Shown here: piece after piece, positions 41,174 to 49,729 of the stretch
How the letters are laid out: the number at the start of each line of letters is the position of its first letter
How positions within the stretch are numbered: position 1 is the stretch's first letter
Translations under genes and position numbers: made by a program
Assembly (NCBI GenBank): GCA_028278425.1
Contig: JANQEJ010000274.1
Location: 1 to 56,561, forward strand
Reading direction: 5' to 3'
DNA: 56,561 bases
Source of the DNA: Planctomycetota bacterium
Lineage (GTDB): Bacteria; Planctomycetota; UBA1135; GCA-002686595
Notes under the pieces: generated by a model
What the model was told of the DNA's origin: nothing
The model's database searches: none
Seen by the model: only the letters and a program-made list of their open reading frames with translations

Positions 41174-43057
41174 ATGGTTCTTCTCGCCGCGCTCGCCCTC
41201 TCCGCTTCCGCCGCTTCCCAGGACCTCGAGCTGCGTCCCTGGGCGAAGGCCGTTCCGCTCCGGTTCGAGATCGAAGAGGAACGCAAGGACGCCGATGAGC
41301 CCGCGGAGCTCCTCGCGCTGGCGAGGCGCTGCGACGAGCTCGGGCTCTTCGACGAGTACTCTGAAGCGCTCGACGCCATCCTCGCGCAGGACGCCGACCA
41401 CGCCGGCGCGCGCGCCGCGCTCGGCTACGTCCCGGTCGGCGACGGCTGGAGCTTCGAGGAGCTGGCGCGCTTCGCCGAGACGTCCGAGCCGCTAGCCTTC
41501 CCCTCGATCGACGCGGGCAAGCGCAAGAAGCTCCTGAAGGCGCGCGACGCCGACTTCGACAACATCCACACGGGGAGCTTCTATGAGCTCTGGAGCGACC
41601 TCGACTACGGCGACGTGCGCGCCTTCAGCCAGGCGCTCACCGACCAGTACAAGCGCTTCAGGGCAACGCTCAAGTTCCCGGCCCAGGACAAGGTGGACGT
41701 CTACCTCTTCGGCTCGCGCAGCGAGTTCCTGGCGTTCTACCGCTCGTTCCTGGGCCGTAGCGGTCTCCACAGCGCCGGCGTCTATATCCCTTCCTTTCGC
41801 CGCCTGGTGTTCTACGACGACCCGTTCGATCCGGAGGGAGCGATCAACACGGCGCGGCATGAGTGCACACACGCGATGAGCCACCTGAGCTTCGGCGGCG
41901 CGCCGCTGCCGAAGTGGTTCGAGGAGGGCATTGCGTGCTTCTACGCCGCGGGGGGCGAGGCCGCCGAGGGACGCTACACAGCGGGCCTCTTCGTGGGAGT
42001 CTTGCAGCGCATTCGCTCGGACACGGCCACGCCGCTGGACACGCTGCTCCACATGCCGGCGGACAAATTCGGCGGCGAGCACTACCCCGAGAGCTGGGCG
42101 TGGGTCCACTTCCTCCACGCGACCCGCGGTAAGCGGGATTTCGGCGAGTTCCTGCGCGCCCTCCGCGACCGGACGACCCCGGAGCAGGACCGCTCCTCCT
42201 GCGCCATGACCACGGCCGAAGTCCTGCGCGACGCGTACGCGGACGACTGGTACTCGCTCGAAGGGGAGTGGGAGCGATACTTCGTCGACGAGTTCGCGCT
42301 GAAGAGTCCGCGACAGCTCGTCGACTTCGGCTGGATCGCGTGCAACCGGGCGCGCGGGCTGAACGACCGAGAGGACGCGGAGCGCATGCTGGCCATGGGC
42401 CAGCGCGCCTTCGCGTCGGTCCCGCCGGACGCCTTCAAGGACGGTGGCGTCGAGCTGGCCTTCGCGCGCGTCGGCCAGCTCGTGGGGCGCACCGATCTCG
42501 AGGTGGACACTCTGGACACGACCCGCGTCGCCCTGCGCGCGATCCGCGACACGCTCAACGCGATCCCCGACGGCGTCGACGACGCCCGCAAGGGCCATTG
42601 GGCGGTCTCGGCGCTCTACGCCCTGGCCCGGATCACCCCAATCCGGCAAGCCGCGAACGGCGGCGGAGACTTTCGCTCTTCGCAGGTGACCGCCCTCGCC
42701 CGCGACGGCGACGACGAGCGGGAAGAGCGTCAAGCCGTCATCGTTCTCTACGACGAGATCCTGGCGATCGCCCAGGGCTCGCTGAGCCGGGCCCTGACGG
42801 CCGATCCACTTCACCGCGACGCCGCGCGCAACGCGCTATGGATCGCGGCCGATTTCGACCCCACCGCGCTCGCGAGCGTGTTCGCGATCCTCCGCCTCCA
42901 GGTCGAGGTGGACCCGGATGATCACAGTCTCGCGGCGCTCGCCGTGGCTTACGCCCGGCTCGGCGACGTTGCCTGGGCGCGGATGGTTCTCGACGAGGCC
43001 GAGGCCATCTCCGCGGAGCCCTCCACGCTGGGCGTCTATCGCGACTACATCGACTGA
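41174..43057 (+). CDS. Exported gluzincin-type (DUF1570-like) metallopeptidase with TPR-like tail
   Basis: A 627-residue protein with a signal peptide (cleavage near ASASAAS). The zinc motif is HECTHAMSH (His229, Glu230, His233), followed by PKWFEEGIACFYA, which supplies the third zinc ligand Glu as in gluzincins with the WFxEGxA pattern (DUF1570, peptidase MA-like). Upstream are TPR-like helices, and the last ~250 residues are again helical repeats. It is probably an exported zinc peptidase acting on cell-wall or surface proteins. GGAGGATGCA before the ATG supports the start. It follows the NTPase-cyclase gene by 47 bp and may be co-transcribed with it. Confidence 0.8.
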   Translation: MVLLAALALSASAASQDLELRPWAKAVPLRFEIEEERKDADEPAELLALARRCDELGLFDEYSEALDAILAQDADHAGARAALGYVPVGDGWSFEELARFAETSEPLAFPSIDAGKRKKLLKARDADFDNIHTGSFYELWSDLDYGDVRAFSQALTDQYKRFRATLKFPAQDKVDVYLFGSRSEFLAFYRSFLGRSGLHSAGVYIPSFRRLVFYDDPFDPEGAINTARHECTHAMSHLSFGGAPLPKWFEEGIACFYAAGGEAAEGRYTAGLFVGVLQRIRSDTATPLDTLLHMPADKFGGEHYPESWAWVHFLHATRGKRDFGEFLRALRDRTTPEQDRSSCAMTTAEVLRDAYADDWYSLEGEWERYFVDEFALKSPRQLVDFGWIACNRARGLNDREDAERMLAMGQRAFASVPPDAFKDGGVELAFARVGQLVGRTDLEVDTLDTTRVALRAIRDTLNAIPDGVDDARKGHWAVSALYALARITPIRQAANGGGDFRSSQVTALARDGDDEREERQAVIVLYDEILAIAQGSLSRALTADPLHRDAARNALWIAADFDPTALASVFAILRLQVEVDPDDHSLAALAVAYARLGDVAWARMVLDEAEAISAEPSTLGVYRDYID

Positions 43058-43064
43058 CCCGCCG

Positions 43065-43850
43065 CTACCTGGCGCAGGGCAACGAACCGTTCTCGCAGCG
43101 CGGGCAGTCGACGCGGGGCGGCTCTCTCTCGCAGGCGACGATACCGTCGTCGCACGCGCCGCACCGGTCGAATCCCTTGCGCGAGCACGACCCGCAGGGC
43201 TCCTTGTTCGACTTGCTCGAGCCGCTGAAGATCGTTCGCGTCACGCCGGTGCCATAGCAATGCTCGCATCGACGAACGCCCTCCGTGCAACGGTGGCAGA
43301 ATCGGCGACCGGTGTCGGCGCAGTGCTCGCAACGCTCGGGGAGCGTCCGCTCCCCCGAGCACCACGTGCACGGGATGGAGTCCCTGCCGTCGCAGACGAG
43401 ACAGCGATCGGGCCGGTTGTTGGGGCACGGAAAGAGGCCCTGGCCAAGGCACGCCTGGCAATCGACGACCGACTTCCCCTTTCCCTTGCAGCGGTGGCAT
43501 TGGACCTTCGCGCGCCCTTCGCAGAACCCGCAGCCGATCGTGCCCTTGCGCTTGCAGACCTTGCAGGGGTCCTCCTCGCCGGACCTCCACCTGATCTTCT
43601 TCCTGCCCCCGCACGACGGGCAGGGCCGCTTGCCCTTCGTGCACAGCCTCGAGAGGCATTCGATCCGGCGCTTGCCCGAGCAGTTCGAGCAGATCTGCTT
43701 GTAGCTCCCCTTCCCTTCGCAGGCGCCGCACTCGAAGCGGCCCTTCGCGTCGCACAGCTCGCAGTCGGGCGCGCAATCGCCGACCGCGGGCTCGGGCGCG
43801 CCGAAGGGCAGGAAGAACGCGAGCGCGAGCGCGGCGAGCAGGCGGAGCAT
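43065..43850 (-). CDS. Secreted protein with many CxxC(x)G repeats (38 Cys)
   Basis: A 261-residue protein with a signal peptide (about residues 1-24). The mature part is a tandem array of CxxC-xG-x(K/R)-type units like the DnaJ zinc-finger region (for example CSNCSGKR, CPSCGGR, CHRCKGKG, CEHCYGTG): 38 cysteines, about one in six residues. DnaJ itself has no signal peptide and only four such units. Outside the cytoplasm these cysteines may bind zinc or another metal, or form disulfides. The role is unknown. It lies tail-to-tail with the peptidase (7 bp) and directly downstream of the hydrolase-OsmC gene, which may be its operon partner. Confidence 0.75.
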   Translation of the reverse strand: MLRLLAALALAFFLPFGAPEPAVGDCAPDCELCDAKGRFECGACEGKGSYKQICSNCSGKRRIECLSRLCTKGKRPCPSCGGRKKIRWRSGEEDPCKVCKRKGTIGCGFCEGRAKVQCHRCKGKGKSVVDCQACLGQGLFPCPNNRPDRCLVCDGRDSIPCTWCSGERTLPERCEHCADTGRRFCHRCTEGVRRCEHCYGTGVTRTIFSGSSKSNKEPCGSCSRKGFDRCGACDDGIVACEREPPRVDCPRCENGSLPCAR

Positions 43851-43890
43851 GGCCCCATTATGCGCTCGCCCGGGGCCGTTTTGGAGACGC

Positions 43891-45105
43891 CTACGCCATC
43901 GACGTCCGGATCCTGATCTCGCCCTCCAGGGTGCGATGGACCGGACAGCGGTCGGCGATCTCCATCAGCCGCTTCCGCTGCGCGTCGTCGAGCGGACCCT
44001 CGAAGGCGATGGATCGATCGATGACGTCGACGAAGCCCTCCTCCGTCTCGCAGTCCGCGCAGTCCTCGGCGTGCGTCCGCGAGTGCTTGAGCCGCACCTC
44101 GATACCCTCGACCGGCCACTTCTTCCTGTCCGCATACATGCGGAGCGTGATCGACGTTCATGTGCCTAAGGAAGCGAGCAGCAGGCCGTAGGGCGTCGGG
44201 CCCTGGTCGGTGCCGCCGACGCGCACCGGCTCGTCGGCCCAGAGCTCGTGCTTCCCCGCGAGGACCCGCGTGGCGTAGCCCGCCGGCCCGCCGCGGACGA
44301 CCACCTCGCCCTCGTCCGCCTCCACCGCCTCGGCCGGCGCGTCCACGTAGCGCGAGGCCCACGCGGCGAGCACCGTTCCCGCGTAGCGCGCGTCGCCCGC
44401 GCTCGAGAGCAGCAGATGATCCGCCCGGTCGAGGGAGACGAAGCTCTTCGGGTGGCGGGCCGCCTCGAAGATCCGGCGCGCGTGGTCGATGTGCACGACC
44501 TCGTCGACCGGCGAGTGCAGGACCAGGAGGGCGCGGCGGAGGCGTCCGATCTCGTCGCGCAGGCGGTGCTCCTCGAGGTCCTCGAGGAGCTGGCGCTTGA
44601 TCGTGAACTCGCGGCCGCCGAGCTTGAGCCGCGCCTCGCCCCTGGCCTCGACGTCCGGCGCCATGCGGGTGAGCAGCGTGCTCAGGTGCGCCGCCTCGCT
44701 GGGCGCCCCGATCACCGCGACGGCCTTCGACGCGGCGATCCTCCGCGCCCCGGCCAGGACGGCCGCGCCGCCCAGGGAGTGCCCGATCAGGACACGCGGG
44801 GCGGCGAACTCGGCGCGCATGTGGTCCGCGGCGGCGACGAGGTCGTCCAGGTTCGAAGAGAAGTTGGTCTCGGAGAAGTCGCCCTCGCTCTCCCCCAGGC
44901 CCGTGAAGTCGAAGCGGAAGACCGCGACGCCGGCGTCGGCGAGCGCCGTGCTGATCACGCGCGCGGAGCGGAGGTCCTTCGAGCAGGAGAAGCAGTGCGC
45001 GAAGAGCGCCCAGCCCCGCGGCTCCCCCACGGGCGTCTCCACGCGCGCGGCGAGCTGCTGTCCGTCCGAGCCCGGGAACCTGATGAGACGGCTTTGGATC
45101 GACAC
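43891..45105 (-). CDS. Alpha/beta hydrolase-OsmC fusion, predicted selenoprotein (UGA at codon 316)
   Basis: A 404-residue fusion. Residues 1-250 form an alpha/beta hydrolase (nucleophile in GHSLGG, acid in HSPVDE, base in DRADHLL). From ~265 an OsmC/Ohr peroxidase-like domain follows. The frame contains one UGA at 44158-44160 (codon 316) in [20 protein letters not shown]. Related fusions have [20 protein letters not shown] here, so UGA replaces the peroxidatic Cys. The partner Cys is kept in DRCPVHRTL. The frame continues unbroken to 43891. A hairpin suitable for selenocysteine insertion lies 13 nt after the UGA. Rare codons TTA and ACA flank the site. Sec would make a stronger thiol-peroxidase centre. 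The alternative is a Cys-to-stop sequencing error. Confidence 0.75.
44129..44144 (-). promoter_or_regulatory. Candidate bacterial SECIS element
   Basis: In mRNA sense UCCGCA-UGUA-UGCGGA forms a perfect 6-bp stem with a 4-nt loop. It starts 13 nt after the in-frame UGA, and the loop begins 19 nt after it. Bacterial SECIS hairpins are described with the loop about 16-37 nt downstream and a G among the first two loop bases; this one has G in the second position. It fits the SelB-binding element expected for selenocysteine at codon 316. Confidence 0.65.
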
Positions 45106-45132
45106 GGCCGGACCAACTTAGCGAGAGAAGCC

Positions 45133-45366
45133 GGGCCCGCGCAAAGCGCGCGCCCGCAACCGCCGACGGTTGCGGGTCGTTTCGCGGCGAAACCCGAATC
45201 CGCCCCCGCCCCGCTCGCGAACCGTTCGGCGAGCGCTCGGGGACCGATGCCAGGCGCTCACGCGCGTCGGACGGGGTGACCTCTTCCCCCGCGACCGGAC
45301 GCAAGCGGCGGAGTGGGCAGGCTCCGCCGCGATCCCGAGCGGGACGGCAGGCACGCCGTCCCGCTC
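45133..45366. other. Structured intergenic region with a run of strong hairpins
   Basis: The 293-bp gap between the divergent hydrolase-OsmC gene (start 45105) and the small membrane protein (start 45399) contains six hairpins: 45133-45155 (one mismatch), 45153-45176 (10 bp, CCGA loop), 45179-45193, 45213-45234, 45305-45330 (9 bp) and 45337-45366 (12 bp perfect, AGGCAC loop). No terminator is needed between divergent genes, so a 5' leader or an independent structured RNA is a fair hypothesis. No tRNA or known riboswitch pattern was recognised; tRNA-Sec was looked for and not found. Confidence 0.5.
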
Positions 45367-45398
45367 CCCTTCCAACCGCCTTGACGGAGCTTCCCGCG

Positions 45399-45581
45399 AT
45401 GAACCACTACGCGATGGCCAAGGGGCTCTTCCTGGGGGCCGCCTTCCTCTCCTTCCTCCTGTCCGTCGGCCTCTGGTTCCTGGTCGACCGCGAGCAGGGG
45501 ATGTTCGTCGGCCTTTGGGTCCCCTCGATCCTCGCCCTGGGGGCGATCTTCCTGAACCGAGGAGAGGCCGCCGGGAATTGA
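45399..45581 (+). CDS. Small two-helix membrane protein (60 aa)
   Basis: A 60-residue protein with two membrane helices (about residues 8-25 and 35-52) and a short VDREQGM loop. The ATG at 45399 is preceded by GGAG at 10-12 nt. It lies downstream of a highly structured non-coding region that could be its leader. No family was recognised; small membrane proteins of this size commonly modulate larger membrane complexes. Confidence 0.6.
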   Translation: MNHYAMAKGLFLGAAFLSFLLSVGLWFLVDREQGMFVGLWVPSILALGAIFLNRGEAAGN

Positions 45582-45670
45582 GCTCCACACGGCCCCTTCC
45601 GGCGCTCCCCGCCCCCGGGTCGGAAGGAACTTCTGCGACTTCCTTTCTTTCGTCCGGTTAAGGTGTCGGT

Positions 45671-47359
45671 ATGAGCGCCGACCGTCTACTGCCCGCTTCC
45701 GCCGTCCTGTGCACCCTGGCCTGGGCCGCCGACGCCCAGACGCCTCTGACCACGGAGCTGGTGGCCGAAGGCCTGCTGGCGCCGGTGCACGCCGCGGCCC
45801 CCCGCGGCGACGACCGCGTGTTCGTCGTCGAGCAGGGCGGGCTGATCCGCGTGGCGGTCGACGGGGTCGTCCTCCCGACGCCCTTTCTGGACGTGACGCC
45901 CAAGCTGTCCGCGCTGCTCGGCGAGTCGGGGCTCTTCGGCATGGCGTTCCATCCCGACTACGCGAACAACGGCTACTGCTACGTCCACTACACCGACGTC
46001 AACTTCGACACGACGGTCGAGCGCTACACGGTGTCCGCCGGCGATCCGAACGTGGCCGACCCCGGTTCGGCGACGCTCATCCTCTTCGAAGACCAGACCA
46101 ACGCCTTCCACAACGGCGGCGGGATCGAGTTCGGTCCCGACGGCAACCTCTACGTCGCGATCGGGGACGGCGGCGTGCAGGGCCCGGACTGCCCGGCGCA
46201 GAACCTCGGGAACATGCTCGGCACCATCGTGCGGATCGACGTCGACTCCGCGTTCCCCTACGCCATCCCGCCGGACAACCCGTTCGTGGGCGTGCCCGGC
46301 GTGCGGGAGGAGATCCTCCACTACGGCCTGCGCAACCCGTGGCGCTTCACCATCGACCCGGTCACGAAGGAGATGTTCATCGGCGACGTCGGCGCGTTCA
46401 CGTACGAGGAGCTCGACTATGCGCCCCCCGCGGCCAAGGGGCTCAACTTCGGATGGCCGGCCGAGGAGGCGCTGCACTGCTTCGACTTCGGCTTCTGCGG
46501 CCCCACCTACGCGACCTGCGGCGACCCGTCCTTCACGCCGCCGATCCTCGAGACCAGCCACATTCAGCCGCCCTTCACCTGCGCGATCATGGCCGGCGTC
46601 GTCTACCGCGGCTGCGCGATCCCCGACCTCCAGGGCAGCTTCTTCTTCTCCGACTACTGCACCGGCGAGTTCCAGAGCTTCGAGTACGACCAGGCCCTGG
46701 GCATCACCAACCTTCAGGACCGCACCGCCGAGCTCGCGCCCTTCTTCCCGCAATCGCAATTCGTCACGTCCTTCGGCGTCGACGGGCGCGGCGAGATGCT
46801 CTTCGTCTACCACGTCAGCCCGGAGTTCGACGGCAAGGTGTACCGGGTGATCCCCGCGTCGCCGCCCGCCGCGGACTGCGACCTCAACGGACTCGACGAC
46901 GCCTGCGAGATCGCCGCGGACGCCGTGCTCGACCTCGACCAGAACGGCGTGCTCGACGAGTGCCAGTCGCTCAGCGCGGACACCTTCGCCGTCTCCATCG
47001 CGGACGGCGGAACGCAGAACTTCGCGCTCCACGCCGGCTTGGGCTTCGCCGGGCGCTTGTACGTGCTCGCCGGCTCGATCAGCGGCACGACGGGAATCGA
47101 CCTGGGCGGCGTGACGATCCCGCTCCACCTCGACGCCTACACGCACTTCGGAATCGTCCACCCGCTGACACCGCCCCTGTTCGACAACCAGGGCTTCCTG
47201 GACTCGGCCGGCGAAGCCTCGGCCCGCTTCACCAGCGACCCGGGCGTGTTCTCGCCATCGATGATCGGGTTGAACGTCTACCACGCGTACGCGCTCGTCG
47301 ATCCCGTCCTGGGCGTCGACTTCGCGAGCAACTTCGTGCGCTTCCAGTTCACGCCGTAG
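45671..47359 (+). CDS. Glucose/sorbosone dehydrogenase-like secreted propeller with dockerin-like repeat
   Basis: A 562-residue protein with a signal peptide (cleavage near AADAQ). Residues about 25-395 form a GSDH-type six-bladed propeller (GESGLFGMAFHPDYANNGYCYVHYT, FGPDGNLYVAIGDGG, EILHYGLRNPWRFTIDP). Soluble PQQ sugar dehydrogenases of this fold oxidise aldoses; the key PQQ and Ca2+ residues were not all checked. A Ca2+-binding, dockerin-like repeat follows (DCDLNGLDDACEI, DLDQNGVLDEC, about 400-432), and a C-terminal beta-rich module of the type shared by other secreted proteins here. It is probably extracellular, perhaps attached to a larger assembly. Confidence 0.8.
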   Translation: MSADRLLPASAVLCTLAWAADAQTPLTTELVAEGLLAPVHAAAPRGDDRVFVVEQGGLIRVAVDGVVLPTPFLDVTPKLSALLGESGLFGMAFHPDYANNGYCYVHYTDVNFDTTVERYTVSAGDPNVADPGSATLILFEDQTNAFHNGGGIEFGPDGNLYVAIGDGGVQGPDCPAQNLGNMLGTIVRIDVDSAFPYAIPPDNPFVGVPGVREEILHYGLRNPWRFTIDPVTKEMFIGDVGAFTYEELDYAPPAAKGLNFGWPAEEALHCFDFGFCGPTYATCGDPSFTPPILETSHIQPPFTCAIMAGVVYRGCAIPDLQGSFFFSDYCTGEFQSFEYDQALGITNLQDRTAELAPFFPQSQFVTSFGVDGRGEMLFVYHVSPEFDGKVYRVIPASPPAADCDLNGLDDACEIAADAVLDLDQNGVLDECQSLSADTFAVSIADGGTQNFALHAGLGFAGRLYVLAGSISGTTGIDLGGVTIPLHLDAYTHFGIVHPLTPPLFDNQGFLDSAGEASARFTSDPGVFSPSMIGLNVYHAYALVDPVLGVDFASNFVRFQFTP

Positions 47360-47431
47360 GAGCTCGTCCGGGGCGCAAGTCGCCGCGAATGCCCCGGGCC
47401 CGCCCGCGTAGGCCCTTCGCGGAGGTGCTCG

Positions 47432-47992
47432 ATGCGGAACCGAACTTCCCGAAGGCGGCCCTACTGCCTGCGGTGCTACGCGCCGCTCAAGGGCGAGCTC
47501 CGGAAGGGAGCGCGCACGATCTGCCCGCGCTGCGGCTTCGTGAACCTGAAGGTGGACCGGGCGGTGTTCTGGACCAAGGAGCGCCGGCTGCTCGAGCTGG
47601 AGAGCCTCGCCAAGGGCGTCATCGTCGTGTTCATGGTCGTCATTGGGCTGCTCATGCTCTGGGGCGCGGGAAACAAGATGAGCTTCGGGCTGGGCCAGGG
47701 CTGGGCGGTCGGCTTCCCGATCCTGTTCGGTGTGCTGCTCTGGGAGACGGCCTCCAAGATCACGCGCTGGAAGCCATACCTCCGCGTGGGGCTCGTCTGG
47801 TCGATCCTGGCCGCCGCTCCCGGCATCGGCTTGCTGCTCGTCGCGATGCTCCCGGAGCTCTCCCCGCTCGCGCGCGCCGTTCTCGCGGCGACGTCTCTGC
47901 CGTGGTTCGGCGTCGCGTTCGGCATTTGGCGCCTCGAGGCCGCCTGCGCGCGCTGGCGCGCGCGGCGGATCCTCGCCCAGGGCCCCTCCTAG
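47432..47992 (+). CDS. Membrane protein with N-terminal zinc ribbon
   Basis: A 186-residue protein. Residues about 12-34 hold a zinc ribbon (CLRC and CPRC pairs). Four to five membrane helices follow (about 58-165), and the C-terminus is Arg-rich and cytoplasmic. It is one of three membrane proteins in this window with a cytoplasmic zinc ribbon (see also 612 and 26260). No function was recognised. It precedes the sugar operon by 41 bp and may be read from the same promoter, but its product does not resemble a sugar transporter. Confidence 0.65.
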   Translation: MRNRTSRRRPYCLRCYAPLKGELRKGARTICPRCGFVNLKVDRAVFWTKERRLLELESLAKGVIVVFMVVIGLLMLWGAGNKMSFGLGQGWAVGFPILFGVLLWETASKITRWKPYLRVGLVWSILAAAPGIGLLLVAMLPELSPLARAVLAATSLPWFGVAFGIWRLEAACARWRARRILAQGPS

Positions 47993-48032
47993 GAAGCGAC
48001 GCACCCTCCCGGGACCTGCTACGATCACGGCG

Positions 48033-48797
48033 ATGGGTCAGGAGCCCCCCTTCGACCTCGCCGGGCGCGTGGCCGTCGTCACCGGCGGGGCGCGGGGGAT
48101 CGGGCTCGCCGCGGCCGAGCGCCTGGGCGAGGCCGGCGCGGCGCTGGCGGTCGTCGACCGCGACCGGGCGGGAACCGACGCCGCGGTCGAGCGCCTGCGC
48201 GAACACGACCTGCGCGCGATCGGCATCGCCGCGGACGTGACGAGCGAAGCGGACGTCGCGCGGATGACCGAGGAGGTGCTCGCCGAGCTCGGCGGCCTTC
48301 ACGTCCTGGTTTGCTCCGCGGGCGTGGTCGGCCGCAACGCCTTCGCCTGGGAGACGTCGGTCGAGGAGTGGCGCGCGGTGCTCGAGACGAACTTGACCGG
48401 CGTCTGGCTGTGCAACCGAGCCGCCCTCGGCCCGATGCGCGACCAGGGATACGGGCGGATCGTCAACGTCGCGTCGATCGCGGGCAAGGAGGGCAACCCG
48501 AAGCTCGGGCCCTACTCCGCGTCGAAGGCGGGCGTCATCGGCCTGACGAAGTCGCTCGCCAAGGAGGTGGCGGACACGAACATCCGCGTGAGCTCGATCG
48601 CGCCCGCGGTCATCCAGACGCCGATGCTCGACCAGGTCACGCCGGAGACGATCGACTACATGGTCTCGAAGATCCCCGTCGGGCGGACCGGCACGCCCGA
48701 GGAAGTCGCGGCCCTGATTCACTATCTCGTCAGCGAGGAGTGCAGCTTCAGCACCGGCGCGTGCTTCGACGTGTCCGGCGGGCGCGCCACGTATTAA
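48033..48797 (+). CDS. Short-chain dehydrogenase/reductase
   Basis: A 254-residue NAD(P)-dependent oxidoreductase. Motifs: TGGARGIG (about residues 17-24), SAGVVG, NVASIAG and YSASKAG with the catalytic Tyr and Lys, and [11 protein letters not shown] near the C-terminus. SDRs interconvert alcohols and ketones; many act on sugars or acyl-ACP. A GGAGGAAGAAAGCC site after its stop feeds the next gene, and three more sugar-type genes follow without a gap. Here it most likely oxidises or reduces a sugar, for example a 3-keto sugar or sugar acid. Confidence 0.85.
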   Translation: MGQEPPFDLAGRVAVVTGGARGIGLAAAERLGEAGAALAVVDRDRAGTDAAVERLREHDLRAIGIAADVTSEADVARMTEEVLAELGGLHVLVCSAGVVGRNAFAWETSVEEWRAVLETNLTGVWLCNRAALGPMRDQGYGRIVNVASIAGKEGNPKLGPYSASKAGVIGLTKSLAKEVADTNIRVSSIAPAVIQTPMLDQVTPETIDYMVSKIPVGRTGTPEEVAALIHYLVSEECSFSTGACFDVSGGRATY

Positions 48798-48812
48798 GGA
48801 GGAAGAAAGCCA

Positions 48813-49724
48813 ATGAAGAAGGTCTCCATCGGCTCGTGGGCCTACACGATCGGCCCGTACGCGGACCACCCCGTCGACTTCGACACGGTCTGCGACCGTC
48901 TGCGCGAGCTCGGCTTCGACGGCGTCGAGCTCGGCGCCTTCCCGCCGCACCCCAACCCCGACGACCTGCCCGGGGAGGAGGAGCGCGCGGCGCTCAAGGC
49001 GAAGCTCGAGGAGAAGGGGCTCGGCGTCAGCGGGCTCGCCGCCAACCTGTGGGGCGAGAAGCTGATCAACACCGCCGACCCGAGCGCGTACTTGGACGCC
49101 TTCACGCGCAACGCAGCTTTCTGCCGCGACCTCGGCGTCGCCGGCATCCGCGTCGACACCGTGCAACCGCCCACCATCTTCGACGAGGTCGACGCCGGCA
49201 CAGCCTTCGAGCGCGTGACGTCGACGTGGAACCGCTGCGCGGACATCGCGGCGGACCACGGCCTGTACGTCGCCTGGGAGTTCGAGCCGGGCTTCGCCTT
49301 CAACAAGCCCTCCGACGTCCTGCGCGTGCTCGACGCGGTGGACAAGCCGAACTTCGGCATCCTCTACGACACGAGCCACGGCCACATGTGCTCCGTCGTC
49401 GGCGCGCGCCAGCCCGGCGAGAAGGAGACGCTGCCGGGAGGCCAGGTGGAGCTGATCGGCAAGCTCTCCGGCCGGATCAACCACATCCACCTGATCGACT
49501 CCGACAACACCTGCCACAAGGACGCCGACGGCAACGACGAGACGTCGATGCACCTGCCGTTCGGCGACGGGGTGGTCGACTTCAAGCCGATCCTGCCGAA
49601 GCTCGCCGCCGAGAGCCTCCCCCACGACTGGTGGACGATCGACCTCTGCTTCTGGCCGGACGCGTGGGACGCGACGAAGGCCTGCAAGGAGACCGTCGAC
49701 CGCTTCGTCGAGCGGTACGGGTAG
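48813..49724 (+). CDS. Sugar phosphate isomerase/epimerase (TIM barrel)
   Basis: A 303-residue xylose-isomerase-type TIM barrel. Metal and catalytic residues appear as [12 protein letters not shown] (Glu), [10 protein letters not shown] (Asp, His) and HIHLIDSDN. The usual later Glu is replaced by TIDLCF at the predicted strand. Proteins of this AP_endonuc_2 family isomerise or epimerise sugars and cyclitols (IolE/IolI, Hyi). A strong SD (GGAGGAAG) lies 8-10 nt before the ATG. It is followed after 5 bp by the Gfo/Idh gene, so both probably act in one sugar route. Confidence 0.8.
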   Translation: MKKVSIGSWAYTIGPYADHPVDFDTVCDRLRELGFDGVELGAFPPHPNPDDLPGEEERAALKAKLEEKGLGVSGLAANLWGEKLINTADPSAYLDAFTRNAAFCRDLGVAGIRVDTVQPPTIFDEVDAGTAFERVTSTWNRCADIAADHGLYVAWEFEPGFAFNKPSDVLRVLDAVDKPNFGILYDTSHGHMCSVVGARQPGEKETLPGGQVELIGKLSGRINHIHLIDSDNTCHKDADGNDETSMHLPFGDGVVDFKPILPKLAAESLPHDWWTIDLCFWPDAWDATKACKETVDRFVERYG

Positions 49725-49729
49725 CCGCC

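Noticed and set aside
43065..43850. Reading the CxxC array as DnaJ
   Set aside because: There is a signal peptide and no J domain; only the repeats resemble the DnaJ zinc finger.
43891..44139. Separate OsmC gene starting at the ATG at 44139
   Set aside because: It would lack the first OsmC motif and has no ribosome site; it is the second half of a fusion that reads through an in-frame UGA.
45133..45366. tRNA-Sec in the structured gap next to the selenoprotein
   Set aside because: The T-loop and anticodon pattern were not found; the hairpins do not form a cloverleaf.
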